Source: G963708235 sp963708235 (GTDB lineage: Bacteria > Actinomycetota > Acidimicrobiia > Spongiisociales > UBA5794). From it: a stretch of 64,000 bases of DNA. Shown here piece by piece: positions 61,644 to 64,000 of the stretch (the stretch's first letter is position 1; each line of letters opens with the position of its first letter). The notes under the pieces are model-generated. The model was not told the origin of the DNA. It ran no database searches and saw only the letters and a list, made by a program, of their open reading frames with translations. The position numbers and the translations under genes were made by a program. Location: positions 1,612,001 to 1,676,000 of the forward strand of contig OY970200.1 in NCBI GenBank assembly GCA_963708235.1, written 5' to 3'.

Positions 61644-62135
61644 TCAGGAGGCTTCGAAGTCCTCCGGGGTGACCTCTTCGAGGAACTCCCGGAAGCGTTC
61701 GATTTCCTGCTCCTCCTCCTCGCTGTCGTGGATCTCCACACCGACCTCGTCGAGAACGGTGCGGGCAGCGAACAGCGGGGCCTCGGTGCGGGCCGCCAGA
61801 GCGATGGCGTCGGAGGGTCGGGCCGAGATGTGCACCTCTTCGCCGTTGCGGAGCATCACCAGATCGGCAAAAAACGTGCCGTCGGTCAGTTCGGTCACCA
61901 CGACACGGCCCACTTCGGCGCCGAGAGATTCGGTGACGATCTTGAGCAGGTCGTGGGTGAGAGGGCGCTGCGGTTCGACACCTTCGAGCGCCAGGGCAAT
62001 GGCGGTGGCCTCATTGGTACCGATCCAGATCGGCAGATACCGGTCGCCGCCCGTCTCGCGCAGCAACAGTATCGGCGTGTTGGTGGGGAGCTCCAGGCGC
62101 ACCCCGACCAGTTCCATGGGCACCGGATCGCTCAT
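61644..62135 (-). CDS. DUF151 bifunctional nuclease-type protein
   Basis: A 163-residue protein of the DUF151 (bifunctional nuclease) family. Core segments are NTPILLLRETGGDRYLPIWIGTNEATAIALAL, DLLKIVTESLGAEVGRVVVTEL, and VHISARPSDAIALAARTEAPLF. An acidic helical tail (EEEEQEIERFREFLEEV) ends the protein. Plant BBD1-type members have RNase/DNase activity; the bacterial role is open. It lies 13 bases downstream of hpt on the same strand. Confidence 0.93.
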   Translation of the reverse strand: MSDPVPMELVGVRLELPTNTPILLLRETGGDRYLPIWIGTNEATAIALALEGVEPQRPLTHDLLKIVTESLGAEVGRVVVTELTDGTFFADLVMLRNGEEVHISARPSDAIALAARTEAPLFAARTVLDEVGVEIHDSEEEEQEIERFREFLEEVTPEDFEAS

Positions 62136-62148
62136 GCGCTCCAGCCTA

Positions 62149-62742
62149 TCATCGCCCGGTTGCTGCCCCGGGTTGCGAGCCGGCGAAAGCGTGTGGGGCG
62201 AAGTCCATCGGGTCCTCGGTCAGAACGGAGAGATCCATCACCGCCCACACCGATCCGACGTTGCGGTAGCGCCCTTCCCAGTCGAGCCCGTAGCCGAGGA
62301 GGAACTCGTCACCGACCTCGAAACCGCGGTATTCGAGCGGGACGTCGACGATGCGGCGTGTTGCCTTGTCGATGAGGGCGACGGTGGCCAGGCTGGCGAC
62401 ACCGCGAAGTTCGAGAAGACGCCGCAGGGCGGTCAAGGTGAGCCCGGTGTCGACGATGTCCTCGATGATGATCACGTGTCGGTGCTCGAGCGTGACGCTG
62501 ACGTCCATGTTGATACCGACCCGACCGGTCCCGCCGAAGCGGGACAGGGCGAGGAAATCGATCTCCATGGGGACGGTGATGTGGCGGACCAGATCGGCGG
62601 CGAACAGCATCGAACCCTTGAGCACGCAGATCAGGATCGGATCCCGTCCCTCGTAGTCCCGGGAGATCTCTGCACCGAGCTGGGCGACGCGGTTACTCAG
62701 CCGGTCCTCGTCGACCACCTCCAGATAGGTCGCCGCCGTCAT
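62149..62742 (-). CDS. hpt: Hypoxanthine phosphoribosyltransferase
   Basis: A 197-residue purine salvage enzyme that makes IMP/GMP from hypoxanthine/guanine and PRPP. The PRPP-binding motif is HVIIIEDIVDTGLTLTAL near residue 95-110, preceded by ILICVLKGSMLFAADLVRHI, and DKATRRIVDVPLEYRGFEVGDEFLLGYGLDW forms the purine site. The C-terminus is about 15 residues longer than usual. The start overlaps the dacA-type stop as ATGA, so the two are coupled. Confidence 0.95.
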   Translation of the reverse strand: MTAATYLEVVDEDRLSNRVAQLGAEISRDYEGRDPILICVLKGSMLFAADLVRHITVPMEIDFLALSRFGGTGRVGINMDVSVTLEHRHVIIIEDIVDTGLTLTALRRLLELRGVASLATVALIDKATRRIVDVPLEYRGFEVGDEFLLGYGLDWEGRYRNVGSVWAVMDLSVLTEDPMDFAPHAFAGSQPGAATGR

Positions 62743-63839
62743 CCCGTTCCGCCGAGAACCACCGGTAGCAGGGAGCGAAGGCGGGCATCGAGCATCCGTC
62801 CCATCGTGGTCTCCCCCAGGCCGATCGCCTCCCCGCTCGGTGTCGACAGGGGCTGGACCGATGCCAGACGCACCAGCGTTGCCTCGTCGGTGAGGTCCGT
62901 GGCGGTGGAAGTGGTGGAACCGCCTCCCTCCTCGGGCACCAGCCAGTGATCGAAGCGGTCCCGGAAGGTGACCAGGCGGAGACCGTAATCGAGCAGCTCG
63001 CGGCTGTCGTCGAAATGCGCCTCGGAGCCCATCACCACTCCGACCAGGGTGCGTTCCGGTGTCACCAGCGCCGACACCAGCACCAGACCCGCCCGGCCGG
63101 TGTATCCGGTCTTGACCCCGGTGACCCGGGGGTACACACCGAGGAGGTGGTTGGTATTGCCCACCATCCGGGCGGTGCCGTCGGGCGCCGGCTTGAAGGC
63201 GACGCGGCGGGTTCGTGCCATCCGTGCCAGCACGTCGTCTTCGAGCAGCGCCGCTCCGATCAGGGCCAGGTCACGCGGGGTTGAGTAGTGACCCTCAGCA
63301 TCGAGCCCGTGGGGATTGGCAAACGATGTGTTCTGGAGCCCCATCGCGGCGACTTCCTCGTTCATCAACCCGACGAAGTCGCTGACGGTGCCGGCGACAT
63401 GTTCGGCCAGGGCGTAGGCGGCGTCGTTCCCCGACCGGACCATGATGCCGTAGAGCAGGTCCTCGATGCTCCAACGTTCGCCGGCGACGAGACCGACCTC
63501 GGCCTCTCCGACATCGGCTGCGGAAGCCGAGATCCGGGTGCGTTCGTCGAGGCCGACGTGGTCGCGGACCACCAGGGCCGTCATCATCTTGGTCACCGAC
63601 GCCATGGAGCGGGGGGTGTCGATGTCGCTCCCGGCGAGGACGAGGTCGGCCGTGGCGTCGTAGAGGATCCAGGATGCGGCGGTCAGGCTGGGTAGTTCGG
63701 GAGGCTCGGCGGACACCGGGGCGGTGGGCGGTGGCAGAAACGACCCGACGGCGACGACACCGGCCAGCGCCCAGTTGGCGACGGCCCTGTTGCCGAAGGA
63801 CCATTTGGCGAACGACCATTTGGCGAACTTGGGCATCAT
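62739..63839 (-). CDS. D-alanyl-D-alanine carboxypeptidase (PBP5/6-type)
   Basis: A 366-residue serine peptidase that trims peptidoglycan stem pentapeptides. The motifs are S81-VTK84, S135-GN137, and K242-TG. The N-terminus is a signal-anchor (WALAGVVAVGSFLP) preceded by an unusual KWSF repeat (FAKWSFAKWSFGN) created by a 15-bp duplication. The C-terminal part after about 310 is Ser/Thr-rich. The start may be ATG at 63839 or 63836; both overlap the upstream partial gene's stop. Confidence 0.93.
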   Translation of the reverse strand: MMPKFAKWSFAKWSFGNRAVANWALAGVVAVGSFLPPPTAPVSAEPPELPSLTAASWILYDATADLVLAGSDIDTPRSMASVTKMMTALVVRDHVGLDERTRISASAADVGEAEVGLVAGERWSIEDLLYGIMVRSGNDAAYALAEHVAGTVSDFVGLMNEEVAAMGLQNTSFANPHGLDAEGHYSTPRDLALIGAALLEDDVLARMARTRRVAFKPAPDGTARMVGNTNHLLGVYPRVTGVKTGYTGRAGLVLVSALVTPERTLVGVVMGSEAHFDDSRELLDYGLRLVTFRDRFDHWLVPEEGGGSTTSTATDLTDEATLVRLASVQPLSTPSGEAIGLGETTMGRMLDARLRSLLPVVLGGTG

Positions 63840-64000
63840 CCCTCGAGCATCCTGCGGAGACGTCCCCGGACGATGGCCTCCTGGAGCTGGGCTCCCGCCT
63901 GTCCGCAGTCGGCCAGGATCTCGGCGGCCTTGCGGCGGTTGTCGGGGTTGCGGTGACGCAGCAGCGGGGACACGAGCTGCTGGAGAAGGTCGACCTCGCG
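63836..64000 (-). CDS. C-terminal part of an unidentified gene, truncated by the window edge
   Basis: The last 54 codons of a minus-strand gene entering from beyond 64000. The visible part is helical and basic (EVDLLQQLVSPLLRHRNPDN, KAAEILADCGQAG, AIVRGRLRRMLEG). The TGA overlaps the carboxypeptidase start. No domain is recognisable from this fragment. Confidence 0.6.
   Translation of the reverse strand, partial: REVDLLQQLVSPLLRHRNPDNRRKAAEILADCGQAGAQLQEAIVRGRLRRMLEG

Overview
The window is GC-rich (roughly two thirds G+C by eye), densely coded on both strands, and full of ATGA/GTGA stop-start overlaps. Gene content points to Actinomycetota, most probably the class Acidimicrobiia or a near relative. 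The indicators are a DUF222/HNH endonuclease, an arsenate reductase with the N-terminal helical extension seen in mycothiol users, polyphosphate glucokinase, a MerR/DUF151 gene pair arranged as in mycobacteria, a LiuR-type regulator beside an acyl-CoA dehydrogenase, and many CGGDD-type lipoproteins. No rRNA, tRNA, CRISPR array, transposase or prophage gene was recognised, so this looks like chromosomal backbone with accessory patches. The class-level assignment is an inference.

Layout. 0.1-3.1 kb: HAD hydrolase, small zinc-motif protein, peptide deformylase, DUF222/HNH protein. 3.2-7.5 kb: histidine catabolism (hutU-hutF-hutI, translationally coupled). 7.6-9.5 kb: secreted Xaa-Pro peptidase-like gene with a frameshift. 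9.7-14.3 kb: a tightly coupled five-gene operon (receiver-PIG-L fusion, ATP-grasp, PHP, membrane glycosyltransferase, small membrane protein) that I cannot match to a described pathway. 14.3-19.3 kb: GH1 glycosidase, lipoprotein, DUF2207/LemA pair, DUF4404. 19.8-21.6 kb: secreted DUF6345-like protein with a possible sequestered ribosome-binding site. 21.7-26.7 kb: an ECF sigma/anti-sigma/CopCD/YcnI/membrane-protein locus with two near-identical sigma promoters, one of which has no protein gene behind it. 26.8-32.1 kb: YgjP-like peptidase, two OsmC proteins, a large M36 protease, lipoprotein. 32.1-36.4 kb: fasciclin lipoprotein, sulfite-oxidase-like molybdoenzyme, membrane and PRC-barrel proteins, 19-residue hydrophobic peptide. 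36.4-38.5 kb: arsenic operon (arsR-phosphatase fusion, aquaglyceroporin, arsC). 38.6-48.0 kb: sugar aminotransferase, Eis-like acetyltransferase, alcohol dehydrogenase, polymer-like membrane protein, pectate-lyase-fold lipoprotein, and a kinase-M23-aminotransferase fusion. 48.05-48.4 kb: 71-bp tandem repeats that copy the 3' end of the next gene. 48.4-58.0 kb: two acyl-CoA dehydrogenases, LiuR-like regulator, Maf, zinc peptidase, PLP deaminase, RNase HII, AlgH, PEBP, adenosine deaminase, lipase. 58-64 kb: ppgK, a 207-residue unknown, gcvT, nuclease-like protein, MerR, DUF151 nuclease, hpt, D,D-carboxypeptidase, and a truncated gene at the edge.

How the genes work together. Histidine breakdown goes from urocanate to formylglutamate here; hutH and the last hydrolase must lie elsewhere. 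The ECF sigma factor probably controls periplasmic copper handling. The arsenic operon pairs arsenate reduction with channel-mediated arsenite release and is probably governed by a palindromic ArsR site. The LiuR-like regulator and dehydrogenase share a divergent promoter with a recognisable operator.

Four genes (about 8.39, 22.29, 33.65 and 55.09 kb) are interrupted by single-base frameshifts in short homopolymers or GC-rich runs, with intact motifs on both sides. This pattern suggests assembly indels more than gene decay. No database search or structure prediction was run; all assignments rest on motifs, lengths and context.
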